Shown here: piece by piece, positions 16,633 to 23,901 of the stretch
Numbering within the stretch: position 1 is the first letter of the stretch
Layout of the letters: each line of letters starts with the position of its first letter
From: an uncultured Lachnospiraceae bacterium
GTDB lineage: Bacteria; Bacillota; Clostridia; Lachnospirales; Lachnospiraceae
DNA: 33,589 nt
Direction: 5' to 3'
Assembly (NCBI GenBank): GCA_947586255.1
Contig: CANPXP010000031.1
Span: 1 to 33,589 of the forward strand
The notes under the pieces: model-generated
Database searches by the model: none
The model's input: the letters and a program-made list of their open reading frames with translations, nothing else
Told to the model about the DNA's origin: nothing
Program-made: the position numbers and the translations under genes

Positions 16633-16723
16633 GTTATGTAAACTAACAGTTTAAGTTATGTAAACCAACAGCGATTGACATTATGTAAACTAATGGCCGC
16701 GCAGGAAAATAATTATGTAAACC
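16633..16723 (+). repeat. Cluster of four TTATGTAAAC repeats
   Basis: Four exact copies of TTATGTAAAC in the same orientation begin at 16634, 16656, 16681 and 16713 (spacings 22, 25 and 32 bp). The first two extend to GTTATGTAAACYAACAG; the fourth reads ATTATGTAAACC. They fill the gap upstream of thrH. On the thrH strand the motif reads GTTTACATAA. It could be an operator array for a regulator or remnants of a transposon end; no transposase is nearby. Confidence 0.85.
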
Positions 16724-16751
16724 TCAGGGCCGCATCAATCCCGAACACACC

Positions 16752-17282
16752 CTACAGTGTCTCCCTGCAGAAATAACAGCTGTACCTCGTCCGCGGCGTC
16801 ATCGGCACCAGATTCTCCGCGCCGCAATAGCCGCAGTTTACGATGCGTTTGCCCTGCGGGACTGCGTCGCCGAGCAGATACCGCTCCGCCACGGGCAAGC
16901 CTCCACGCGACGCCGCAAGCCGCTTCTGTTCCTCGTATTTCTCGCGCGCGTGTTCCTTCGCGTCCTCCTGCGCTTTCTCCATCAGATAAGCCGTGGTGGC
17001 GTTGCCGTCCTCTCTGGCCTCTCTGACCGCATCCCGCGCATCCTCCCGCTTCGCCGGCCTGCCGGGAACTCTCTGCGGCGCGGGCGCTCTGCCGGCGCTT
17101 CCCTGTCCGCCCGCCGCCTTCTGCGCGCTCGCATTTCGCACGCCGCCCCGCTCGTTTGGCACATGCGTCGGAACCGCGTTCGGCTGCTGCCGCTCCCCGT
17201 CCCGGCCCTGTCCCTTCCGGCTCTTCTGTATGCGGTTGACAATGATGGAGATCACCACCGCCATAAAGATAATCTCAAACAT
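16752..17282 (-). CDS. Membrane-tethered zinc-ribbon protein of unknown function
   Basis: 176 residues. One N-terminal membrane helix (about 3-16, IIFMAVVISIIVN) is followed by a long basic, Gly/Ala/Pro-rich linker (20-85), a charged helical stretch (85-125) and a C-terminal zinc ribbon with CGYCG and CYFCRE (two CxxC pairs, about 149-172). No enzyme motif is visible. GGGGGAG precedes the ATG by 7 bases. It starts 21 bases after holA and is probably co-transcribed with it. The linker composition suggests fast evolution. Confidence 0.75.
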   Translation of the reverse strand: MFEIIFMAVVISIIVNRIQKSRKGQGRDGERQQPNAVPTHVPNERGGVRNASAQKAAGGQGSAGRAPAPQRVPGRPAKREDARDAVREAREDGNATTAYLMEKAQEDAKEHAREKYEEQKRLAASRGGLPVAERYLLGDAVPQGKRIVNCGYCGAENLVPMTPRTRYSCYFCRETL

Positions 17283-17303
17283 GTATGTACTCCCCCTTCG
17301 CTC

Positions 17304-18287
17304 TCAGGACGCTGCGCTGTATTTCACGATGAGAAGCTCCACGCTCATCACATCGTTCATCCGGCCGGTCTTCACAGCCTCCTCAGTCTCCACGCAGTCC
17401 GTCAGCGCTCTGCGCAGATCCTCCTCCCGAAACTTCGCCGCCTGCGCCACATATTTCCTCGCGATAAAACCGGCCAGCCCCACTTTCCCGCCGATAGTGT
17501 TCGCGTCATACCCCTTGTTCTTCAACTCTTTCACCTGCAAAAGCAGGTTGAACTGCCGCGCGATCAGATACAGGATGCGCATGGGCGGCTCCTTCAGCGT
17601 CAGGAGATCGTAGTAGAGCTCCATCGCCGCCTTCTGCCGTCTTTCCGCCACCGCGTTGATCATCTCGAAGATCTGTCCGCTCACCTGCTTCGTGCAGATC
17701 GCCTCGATGTCCTGCGCCGTGACTGCGTCCCGGTCCATGCAATAGCACAGCAGCTTTTCCAGTTCGCCCCTGATATTCTGCATGTCGGAGCCTGTCTTGT
17801 CGAGGAAAAGTTCCAGATCCCGCTCGGTGATCCTCTTGCCCTCTCTCTTCAGAATGCCGAGAATCCAGCGCTTCAGCACGGCCTCGTCCTGCGCGGCAAA
17901 CTCGACGGCGCGCCCTCTCACGGTCGCCGCCTTGTACAGCCTGCTGCGCTTATCCACCGTGGGCTCCACGAACACGAAGTAAGCCGTCTCTGCAGGATTT
18001 TTCAGGTACGCCGCCAGCTCTTCCCCGCCCTTGGCAAAGAGGCCGCTGTTCTCCAGCACGATGACCCTGCGCTCCGCGAGAAAGGGCAGCGTATCCGCCA
18101 GCTCGATCACCGCGTCCGCCTTCACGTCTTTGCCGTCAAAGCAGTGCAGATTCATGGGATCCCCGCCGTCCAGCAGCGCTTCTTTCAGCTTATCCCTGTA
18201 CTGACAGCGCAGATACGCCTCCTCGCCGTACAGGATATACACCTGCTGCAGCTGTCCCGTCTTAATCTCTTCCGCTAATTGTTTCAT
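17304..18287 (-). CDS. holA: DNA polymerase III subunit delta
   Basis: 327-residue clamp-loader subunit that opens the beta clamp. It has the delta family pattern: QQVYILYGEEAYL near the N-terminus (clamp-binding module), FLAERRVIVLENSGLF, and the helical collar region ending in LTDCVETEEAVKTGRMNDVMSVELLI. The ATG at 18287 agrees with the family's start, but no Shine-Dalgarno is present. Instead a good promoter ends 6 bases upstream, so the mRNA may be leaderless. It is followed closely by the zinc-ribbon gene. Confidence 0.93.
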   Translation of the reverse strand: MKQLAEEIKTGQLQQVYILYGEEAYLRCQYRDKLKEALLDGGDPMNLHCFDGKDVKADAVIELADTLPFLAERRVIVLENSGLFAKGGEELAAYLKNPAETAYFVFVEPTVDKRSRLYKAATVRGRAVEFAAQDEAVLKRWILGILKREGKRITERDLELFLDKTGSDMQNIRGELEKLLCYCMDRDAVTAQDIEAICTKQVSGQIFEMINAVAERRQKAAMELYYDLLTLKEPPMRILYLIARQFNLLLQVKELKNKGYDANTIGGKVGLAGFIARKYVAQAAKFREEDLRRALTDCVETEEAVKTGRMNDVMSVELLIVKYSAAS

Positions 18288-18293
18288 AAACTC

Positions 18294-18322
18294 AGTATAG
18301 GGGATACCGGCAGATTTATCAA
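18294..18322 (-). promoter_or_regulatory. holA promoter positioned for a leaderless mRNA
   Basis: -35 TTGATA (18322-18317), 17-bp spacer, -10 TATACT (18299-18294). Only six bases (GAGTTT) separate the -10 from the holA ATG, so transcription should begin at or next to the A of the start codon. Confidence 0.6.
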
Positions 18323-18341
18323 ACAGTTTTCCGCCGCCCCG

Positions 18342-18698
18342 TCATCCTTTCATCTTCGGCCGAAACACCAGGCTTGCCAGATAGCCGAAAACCAGCGCGG
18401 CGCAGCAGCCCACGGCGCCCGCCTGAAAACCGCCCCGGAACAGGCCGATAAAGCCGTCCTCTGCCACCGCTTCCTTCACGCCTTTCATCAGGATATTGCC
18501 GTAGCCGAGAAGCGGCACGCCGGCACCCGCGCCCGCGTATTCCATGAAAGGCTCATACCAGCCCAAAAAGCTGATCACCGCGCCCGCGCACACCAGGAGC
18601 ACCATGATGCGCCCCGGCATCAGCTTCGTCTTCTCCATCAGGATCTGCACCAGCGCGCAGATCAGACCGCCCACCCAAAAAGCATTCAGATAATCCAT
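18342..18698 (-). CDS. spoVAE: Stage V sporulation protein AE
   Basis: 118-residue integral membrane protein of the SpoVA channel that moves calcium-dipicolinate into the forespore and releases it at germination. Family features: FWVGGLICALVQILMEKTKL, PGRIMVLLVCAGAVISFLG, EYAGAGAGVPLLGYG and a final hydrophobic helix (about 88-112). GGAGG lies 10 bases before the ATG. It is separated from spoVAD by aroK-like, ridA and a small gene rather than adjacent to it; spoVAC is not in the window. Confidence 0.9.
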   Translation of the reverse strand: MDYLNAFWVGGLICALVQILMEKTKLMPGRIMVLLVCAGAVISFLGWYEPFMEYAGAGAGVPLLGYGNILMKGVKEAVAEDGFIGLFRGGFQAGAVGCCAALVFGYLASLVFRPKMKG

Positions 18699-18776
18699 TC
18701 TGTCCTGACCTCCGTTCGTCCCGCGCCAATATCCGCCGCGGGAGCTCTACGGTTATTCTCTGCCTTTTGGGCCATA

Positions 18777-19286
18777 TTATACGGGTTTTCCGCATTTTTC
18801 CGCGATACGCTCCACAACCTCGCGGATGGAGAGGTCCTCGCAGTCCACCGCAATGTCCGCGTACTTCTCATACAGGGGAACACGCTCTTCATAGAGTTCT
18901 CTGATCCCCTGCCCTTCCCGCATCGTCACGCCGCGCTCGTTCAGGTCTCCCAGCCTGTCCGCGATGGCCTCGCAGGACAGACGCAGGTACACGACCGTCC
19001 CGAGCTTTTGAAAATGCGCCATCGCCCTGCCGCCGTATACCGCGCTGCCGCCTGTGGCGATCACGGTCCTGTCGGTCTCTATGGAGAGGTTCGCCGCCTC
19101 CTCCGCCGCCCGGAAGCGCTCTGTGCCGCGCTCCTCAATAATCTCGTGCAGCAGCCTGCCCTCGCGCTCCTGCAGCACCAGATCCGCGTCCACGAAGGCA
19201 TAGCCCAGCTTCTTGGCCAGCACGACGCCCACGGTGCTCTTGCCCGCGCCGGGCATGCCGATGAGCACGATATTGTTCTTATTCAT
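18777..19286 (-). CDS. aroK: Shikimate-kinase-like P-loop kinase
   Basis: 169 residues with the AroK/GntK-type fold: P-loop GMPGAGKST (10-18), DAD at about 33-35 matching the shikimate/Mg DxD, RFRAAEE, VIATGGSA (about 75-82) and RELYEERVPLYEKYAD. Two positions differ from typical shikimate kinases: the GGG of the substrate loop is GGS, and the lid RP motif is RG (NERGVTM). It may be an active shikimate kinase variant or act on another small alcohol. Its RBS is odd: the only GAGG lies about 12 bases upstream and belongs to an intergenic GAGGTTTACATAAT repeat. It sits between ridA and spoVAE. Confidence 0.78.
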   Translation of the reverse strand: MNKNNIVLIGMPGAGKSTVGVVLAKKLGYAFVDADLVLQEREGRLLHEIIEERGTERFRAAEEAANLSIETDRTVIATGGSAVYGGRAMAHFQKLGTVVYLRLSCEAIADRLGDLNERGVTMREGQGIRELYEERVPLYEKYADIAVDCEDLSIREVVERIAEKCGKPV

Positions 19287-19288
19287 AT

Positions 19289-19328
19289 ATTATGTAAACC
19301 TCGTTGCGCATTCGATATTATGTAAACC
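19289..19328 (+). repeat. Two ATTATGTAAACC repeats upstream of the shikimate-kinase-like gene
   Basis: Exact ATTATGTAAACC copies at 19289-19300 and 19317-19328, same orientation and core as the cluster at 16633-16723. On the gene strand, the copy nearest aroK reads GAGGTTTACATAATATATG and so joins the start codon and provides its only Shine-Dalgarno-like bases. Confidence 0.85.
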
Positions 19329-19374
19329 ATAGAACCGTGCGTCCGCGGCCACTAGTTGACATAACTCTTCTCAT

Positions 19375-19752
19375 TTACTTCAGATACGCTATGACCTCCA
19401 CCTCGCACAGCACATCTTTGGGAAGCTGCTTCACAGCCACGCAGCTCCTGGCAGGCTTCTCGGTAAAATACTTCTCATACACGGCGTTGAACGCGGCGAA
19501 ATCCGCCATCTCCGCCAGGAAGCAGGTTGTCTTGACGACCTTGGTATAATCCGCGCCCGCCTCCTTCAGAATTTCGCCCACATTTTTCATGACCTGTCCG
19601 GCCTGCTCGGTAATGTCTCCGCCTGTGATATCGCCCGTGGCGGGATCAATCGGAATCTGTCCCGACGCGAACAGAAAATCCCCCGCGATGATCCCCTGCG
19701 AGTACGGCCCGATCGCCGCCGGCGCCTTGTCTGTAGATACTTTGGTTAACAT
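19375..19752 (-). CDS. ridA: RidA-family enamine/imine deaminase
   Basis: 125 residues. RidA hydrolyses reactive 2-aminoacrylate-type enamines from PLP enzymes such as serine/threonine dehydratases. The full family pattern is present: IGPYSQGI, FASGQIPIDPATG, QVMKNVGEILKEAG, and the catalytic R102 in ARSCVAVKQLP with E118 in CEVEVIAY. AAAGGAGG precedes the ATG. It lies 26 bases after the 76-residue gene that follows spoVAD, so it is probably in the same transcript. Confidence 0.95.
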   Translation of the reverse strand: MLTKVSTDKAPAAIGPYSQGIIAGDFLFASGQIPIDPATGDITGGDITEQAGQVMKNVGEILKEAGADYTKVVKTTCFLAEMADFAAFNAVYEKYFTEKPARSCVAVKQLPKDVLCEVEVIAYLK

Positions 19753-19778
19753 AACTTTATCCTCCTTTGATTTTTGTT

Positions 19779-20009
19779 TTACTCCCCGAAACGCGCTTTC
19801 ACATAGAACCCTCTGGCGTTCTCGATGACCTCCGTCACCACGCCCTCCCGCTCCAACATGCGCTCCCTGAACGGAAAATTGCCGGACATGGCGAGAGACG
19901 GATCGATGGTGTAATAATAGTTGCTGGGCAGGACGCCCTCCGTCACGGTGACCCTGTCGCCCTCCTTCAGAAGCCCTGGCCTCTCCATCTTAAATTCCAT
20001 CTCCCGCAT
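19779..20009 (-). CDS. Small protein of unknown function downstream of spoVAD
   Basis: 76 residues, not recognised. It has no membrane helix or cysteine motif, is rich in charged residues and begins with LKEGDRVTVTEG, which resembles the first strands of a small beta-barrel; the end VTEVIENARGFYVKARF also looks like a beta-hairpin. GGAG lies 9 bases before the ATG. It begins 6 bases after the spoVAD stop and is surely co-transcribed, so forespore expression is likely (inference). Confidence 0.75.
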   Translation of the reverse strand: MREMEFKMERPGLLKEGDRVTVTEGVLPSNYYYTIDPSLAMSGNFPFRERMLEREGVVTEVIENARGFYVKARFGE

Positions 20010-20015
20010 TGCATA

Positions 20016-21044
20016 TCACTCCACTCTGTATTTTTCATAATGCTCCAGCACGATCGCGTGGGCGATGCCCGGAATCGACTGTCCCTCGTTGAAGCTGGTC
20101 TTGCTGAGAAGCGCCCCCGTGGGCACGAAGAGCACCCTTTTCCAGACGCCCTCCTCAATCTTCTTCAGAATATACGCCGAGAGCACCACCGCACTGCAGC
20201 CGCAGCCCGAGCCGCCGGCGTTGGTGTCCTGTTTCTCGCCGTCGTAGACCTCTATCCCGCAGTCCATGTGCTGCTTCGCAATGTCGATCTGCTGCTCCGC
20301 CAGCAGGTCGAAGAGAAGCTTCCGCCCCACTGTGCCCAGATCGCCCGTGATAATCTTGTCGTACTCTCTGGGCGCCCTGCCGAAATCCGCCAGACTCTGT
20401 CTGATCGTGTCCGCGGCGGCCGGCGCCATACACGCGCCCATATTCATGGAATCCTTCAGGCCGTAATCCACGATTCTGCCGATGGTGGCGCCCGCTATAA
20501 CCGCCCGCGCCTGTTTGCCCGGCTTCGACGAGAGGATGAAAGCGCCGCTGCCCGTCACCGTCCATGTCGCCGATTTCGGCCGCTGGTTGCCGTAAGCTAA
20601 CGGAAAGCGGAATTCCTTCTCAGCGCTGGCGAAGTGGCTGGAGGTGACGCACGCCACCCGCTCCGCGAAGCCGCCGGCCACGGCCATGCTGCCCATCGCG
20701 AGCGTCAGACCGCAGGTGGAACAGGCGCCGTAGAGCCCGATGTGCGGGATCTGATATCCCGACAGGCCGAAGCTGCTGGCGATGGACTGCCCCAGCAGAT
20801 CGCCCGCATAGACCAGCTGCAATTCCTGCTTCTGCATACCGGCCTTGCGCAGCGCGATCTCCAGCGCTTCCTTCTGCATACTGCTCTCCGCCTCTTCCCA
20901 TGTATCGGCCCCGAACCGGTCGCCGTAGCACACCTTGTCAAACAGTTTTCCCATCGGCCCCTCGGCTTCCTTGCTTCCCACGATGGAGCCGCTGCTGACC
21001 AGATACGGCTTATTTACAAATTGAAGACTCTGTTTTCCTAACAT
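20016..21044 (-). CDS. spoVAD: Stage V sporulation protein AD
   Basis: 342 residues with the thiolase/ketosynthase-like fold of SpoVAD, the subunit that binds dipicolinic acid for uptake into the spore. Distinctive segments: FVNKPYLVSSGSIVGSKEAEGP, GLYGACSTCGLTLAMGSM (cysteines at the thiolase active-site position), ATWTVTGSGAFIL, YDKIITGDLGTVG and AGGSGCGCSAVVLSAYIL. AAGGAG lies 8 bases before the ATG, and a sigma-G-type promoter lies further upstream. It is followed by the 76-residue gene and ridA. The usual adjacent partners spoVAC and spoVAE are displaced. Confidence 0.95.
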   Translation of the reverse strand: MLGKQSLQFVNKPYLVSSGSIVGSKEAEGPMGKLFDKVCYGDRFGADTWEEAESSMQKEALEIALRKAGMQKQELQLVYAGDLLGQSIASSFGLSGYQIPHIGLYGACSTCGLTLAMGSMAVAGGFAERVACVTSSHFASAEKEFRFPLAYGNQRPKSATWTVTGSGAFILSSKPGKQARAVIAGATIGRIVDYGLKDSMNMGACMAPAAADTIRQSLADFGRAPREYDKIITGDLGTVGRKLLFDLLAEQQIDIAKQHMDCGIEVYDGEKQDTNAGGSGCGCSAVVLSAYILKKIEEGVWKRVLFVPTGALLSKTSFNEGQSIPGIAHAIVLEHYEKYRVE

Positions 21045-21081
21045 CCTGCTATCTCCTTATCGCTGTGTGTCGTTACAGAGA

Positions 21082-21111
21082 TAGTATGGATTTTTTGCGG
21101 GCAATATATAC
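21082..21111 (-). promoter_or_regulatory. Sigma-G-type forespore promoter of spoVAD
   Basis: -35 GTATA (21111-21107), 18-bp spacer, -10 CATACTA (21088-21082). These fit the sigma-G pattern GHATR-18-CATNHTA known from Bacillus, and spoVA operons are classic sigma-G targets. The start would fall near 21075, about 30 bases before the ATG. Confidence 0.7.
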
Positions 21112-21145
21112 CGTCTATTTTTTTACAAATATATGCCGCCGTCCG

Positions 21146-21817
21146 TCACAGGACAATGGGAATCATGCTGTAGGCCGCGTCCCTGCTCTCCTCCTGGCAG
21201 ACCGCCACGCGGTATCCCTCGAGCTCGCCGTACTCTTTCATATGATAAAATTTGGCGTTGCAGCTGTGCCGCACACGGATCCGGCCGCTCTCCTCATCGA
21301 CCGCCACGGCGAAATCGTTGAGCGGCATGGAGATGCCCCTGCCGGTCGCCTTTAAGAAGCTCTCCTTCATCGTCCAGATGCGGAACATGCGCTCCGTAAT
21401 CTCCGCCTCTTCCCGCGCGCCGTACATCCAGTCCAGCTCTTCTTTGGCAAAAAAACGATCGGCCACCTTCAGGCGACCCGGCCTGACAGCCTCGATGTCG
21501 TTGCCCATCGGCCTGCCGCCGATGCTGCATATGGCGTAATCGCCCGAGTGGGACAGGGAAAAATGGATGTCCGGCTGGTATTTCAGAGAGGGCTTGCCCC
21601 ACTCGCCGAACTCATACTCCACGCTCTTCTCCCGAAGTCCGTAGGTTTCCAGCGCATGATCCAGGGCGACCCCCGCGCCCAGACTTCTCAGCCTGTCCCT
21701 CTCATGCTTCAGGATCGCGATCTTCTGCTGCCTGTAGGGGGAGAGCAGCTCCAGCTTTTCCCGAAAAAGTCTCTCGTTCTCAAATTGTGTGACGTCGATA
21801 TAATATGTATAAGTCAT
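21146..21817 (-). CDS. Sfp-type 4'-phosphopantetheinyl transferase
   Basis: 223 residues. It transfers the phosphopantetheine arm of CoA to carrier-protein serines. Hallmarks: FSLSHSGDYAICSI (substrate-binding HSG), GNDIEAV with the magnesium aspartate and glutamate (asparagine replaces the usual isoleucine/valine of G[IV]DIE), and RIWTMKESFLKATGRG (W-x-x-KE). The length fits the Sfp subfamily rather than short AcpS. No clear ribosome site precedes the ATG, and it begins 33 bases after the helicase gene. No carrier-protein gene is nearby, so the target (fatty-acid ACP or a remote NRPS/PKS) is unknown. Confidence 0.9.
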   Translation of the reverse strand: MTYTYYIDVTQFENERLFREKLELLSPYRQQKIAILKHERDRLRSLGAGVALDHALETYGLREKSVEYEFGEWGKPSLKYQPDIHFSLSHSGDYAICSIGGRPMGNDIEAVRPGRLKVADRFFAKEELDWMYGAREEAEITERMFRIWTMKESFLKATGRGISMPLNDFAVAVDEESGRIRVRHSCNAKFYHMKEYGELEGYRVAVCQEESRDAAYSMIPIVL

Positions 21818-21850
21818 CGCAAAATTATTCTGCCTTCACGCGAAATCACG

Positions 21851-23872
21851 CTATCTTCTGCGGCGGCTGTGGGGATATCTGTGCATGGAGCGGTGCGCCC
21901 CGCCGTCCTCTCCGCCCTCGCTGTGATAGCAGTCCTGACAGATGGGATAGGCGTAATCCCACGGCAGGACCTTGCCGCAGACGCGGCATTTTTTTTCAAA
22001 CTGATCCTTATTCTCCTTCAGGAGTTCGTTGATCTCATGCTGCGCCCACTCCCTGTTGACCGCCACCTCTTCCCTGTCGATCACCCAATTCATCCTGCCG
22101 GAGAACTGCGTGTAGAGATCCAGCTGCTTATAGTAGGATTCCAGTCCTTCCAGACTGAAGTCATACGGCAGCATCGGGCAGTTGTGCTGTTCGGTCGGCT
22201 TCTCGCAGTAGCGCAGCCACAGATGCAGCACCTCTCTGTCCTTCACATCGAAGGGGCATGTGATCAGGGACAGCACGAACTTCCTGTCGTCGATATAGGA
22301 CAGCTTTTTCCTGTAATTTTTGAGATAGCGGTATTTCTTGACGCTCTCATCCATCGAAATCTTATCGTACATGGGCAGATCCTGCGTCTGCTCCCACGCC
22401 TCTATGATCTCATCCATCTCCATGTCAATGTCGAGAAGCACTTCGGGGAAACCGATGCGCGCGCGCGCAAGCGGCGTCAGAGGCTCCTCCAGCTTCCTGC
22501 CGATGTACTCCATATCCACGGCGGACTGCACATAGCCCACGTCATAGTAACCATACCTGCCCGCGCGGCCCGCGATCTGGCGGATCTCCTCCGCCTCCAG
22601 CCTGCGCTTGTCCGTGCCGTCGAACTTCATACTGTTCATAAAGACGACGCGGCGGATCGGCAGATTGATTCCCATGCCGATGGCGTCCGTCGCCACCACG
22701 ACCTGATTGACTCCCTCCGTGAAGAGCCGCACCTGCTCCTGTCTCGTCTGGGGCGGCAGATTGCCATAGATGACGCTGGCCTTGATTCCCCGCCCCTCCA
22801 GCGTCGCCGCGATGGCGAGCACGTTCTTTTTGGAAAAAGCGATCAGCGCGTCGCCCGGCTCCACGTCCTTGCTCATATCATAGCGCGCGGGGATAAATTC
22901 CAGCTTCGTATTGCGCTCGTGGCGCACGATCTCGTAGGCGTCGCCGCACCGCTCGATCATTTTGACGAGCAGCTCCTCCGCCGTGCCCGAGCAGCACACG
23001 TGAATCTCCTCCGCGCGGATTCCCAAGATCGCCCGCGTCCAGAAGCTGCCCCTGTTCTCGTCCGCCATCATCTGCGCCTCGTCGATCACGGCGATATCGT
23101 AGGTATCGCGAATATCCAGAATCTCCACGGTGGACGCCTGCACGAAGCTCCCCGGCGTGCGAATCGCCTCCTCACCCGTGATCATGCTGCACGGAATGCC
23201 GGACGTCATCATCCTGTCGTACACCTCCAGCGCCAGCAGCCTTAAGGGGCCGAGGTAGATGCCCCTGTACGCCTGTCTGAGCCGCTGCAGCGCCTGATAG
23301 GTCTTGCCGCTGTTAGTCGGCCCGATGTGCAGGATAAACCTGCGCTTCATACCTCTCGCCTCGGGATACTGCCGCTCCGGCTCCGCGCCCATCAATTCCT
23401 CGATGCGCTGACCGACAAGATACTGCATGTAGTCTTCCTTATAGATTTCATAGAGGGACTTGAGGCGAAGAAGCTCCTCCGCCTTCGGCATCTGCACGAT
23501 GTCCTCGGGGTTCGCCCCCGCCGCCATTTTATGAAGGAATGTGATGTCCAGTCTCGCGAGCATCTGCAGCGCGTGCCGGTATTTCTTCATCAGATGGCCG
23601 TCCCTGTTCACAACGGTATAACCGATCGCCGCCGCCCGCTTGTGCAGCTCTTTCATATCCGCCAGAACCTGGTGATTCTCCTGCCCCTTCTTGCGCGAGA
23701 TGCGCCGCTCCATCTGCCCGATCTGCCGCTCGCAGCCCTTGATGAACCTGCGGCGGCCGCCCGGCGCAAACTCCGTAAAAGCGGCCTGATAGGCGCGCCA
23801 GACGCTCTCCGGTATGTCCTTCGGCACGCTCTGTGCATTGTCTTCTTTCCGTTTTTTGTTCGTATCTTCCAT
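21851..23872 (-). CDS. SUV3-like superfamily 2 RNA helicase
   Basis: 673 residues, closer to mitochondrial SUV3 than to common bacterial helicases. Motifs in order: GPTNSGKT (184-191), YLGPLRLLALEVYDR (206-220), STVEI, VIDEAQMM (262-269), SGTAEELL, VIYGNLPPQTR (367-377), ATDAIGMGINLPIRRVVF (394-411) and QIAGRAGRYG (432-441). The first 170 residues are a basic helical extension, and the C-terminus has a CxxC...CxxC zinc finger (CRVCG and CQDC, about 628-645) before a His/Arg-rich tail. SUV3 unwinds RNA for degradosome exonucleases; a role in RNA turnover is inferred. It begins 29 bases after cbiC and shares its transcript, without an obvious link to cobalamin. Only weak SD. Confidence 0.88.
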   Translation of the reverse strand: MEDTNKKRKEDNAQSVPKDIPESVWRAYQAAFTEFAPGGRRRFIKGCERQIGQMERRISRKKGQENHQVLADMKELHKRAAAIGYTVVNRDGHLMKKYRHALQMLARLDITFLHKMAAGANPEDIVQMPKAEELLRLKSLYEIYKEDYMQYLVGQRIEELMGAEPERQYPEARGMKRRFILHIGPTNSGKTYQALQRLRQAYRGIYLGPLRLLALEVYDRMMTSGIPCSMITGEEAIRTPGSFVQASTVEILDIRDTYDIAVIDEAQMMADENRGSFWTRAILGIRAEEIHVCCSGTAEELLVKMIERCGDAYEIVRHERNTKLEFIPARYDMSKDVEPGDALIAFSKKNVLAIAATLEGRGIKASVIYGNLPPQTRQEQVRLFTEGVNQVVVATDAIGMGINLPIRRVVFMNSMKFDGTDKRRLEAEEIRQIAGRAGRYGYYDVGYVQSAVDMEYIGRKLEEPLTPLARARIGFPEVLLDIDMEMDEIIEAWEQTQDLPMYDKISMDESVKKYRYLKNYRKKLSYIDDRKFVLSLITCPFDVKDREVLHLWLRYCEKPTEQHNCPMLPYDFSLEGLESYYKQLDLYTQFSGRMNWVIDREEVAVNREWAQHEINELLKENKDQFEKKCRVCGKVLPWDYAYPICQDCYHSEGGEDGGAHRSMHRYPHSRRRR

Positions 23873-23901
23873 AGCTGTATTCTTCGTCTGTATCCTTTAT
23901 C

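Noticed and set aside
16609..16751. CRISPR array
   Set aside because: Repeats are only 10-17 bp, spacing is irregular (22-32 bp), copies occur elsewhere singly, and no cas gene is present.
21548..23245. A 565-codon plus-strand frame opposite the SUV3-like helicase
   Set aside because: Shadow frame; all helicase motifs are on the minus strand and in order.
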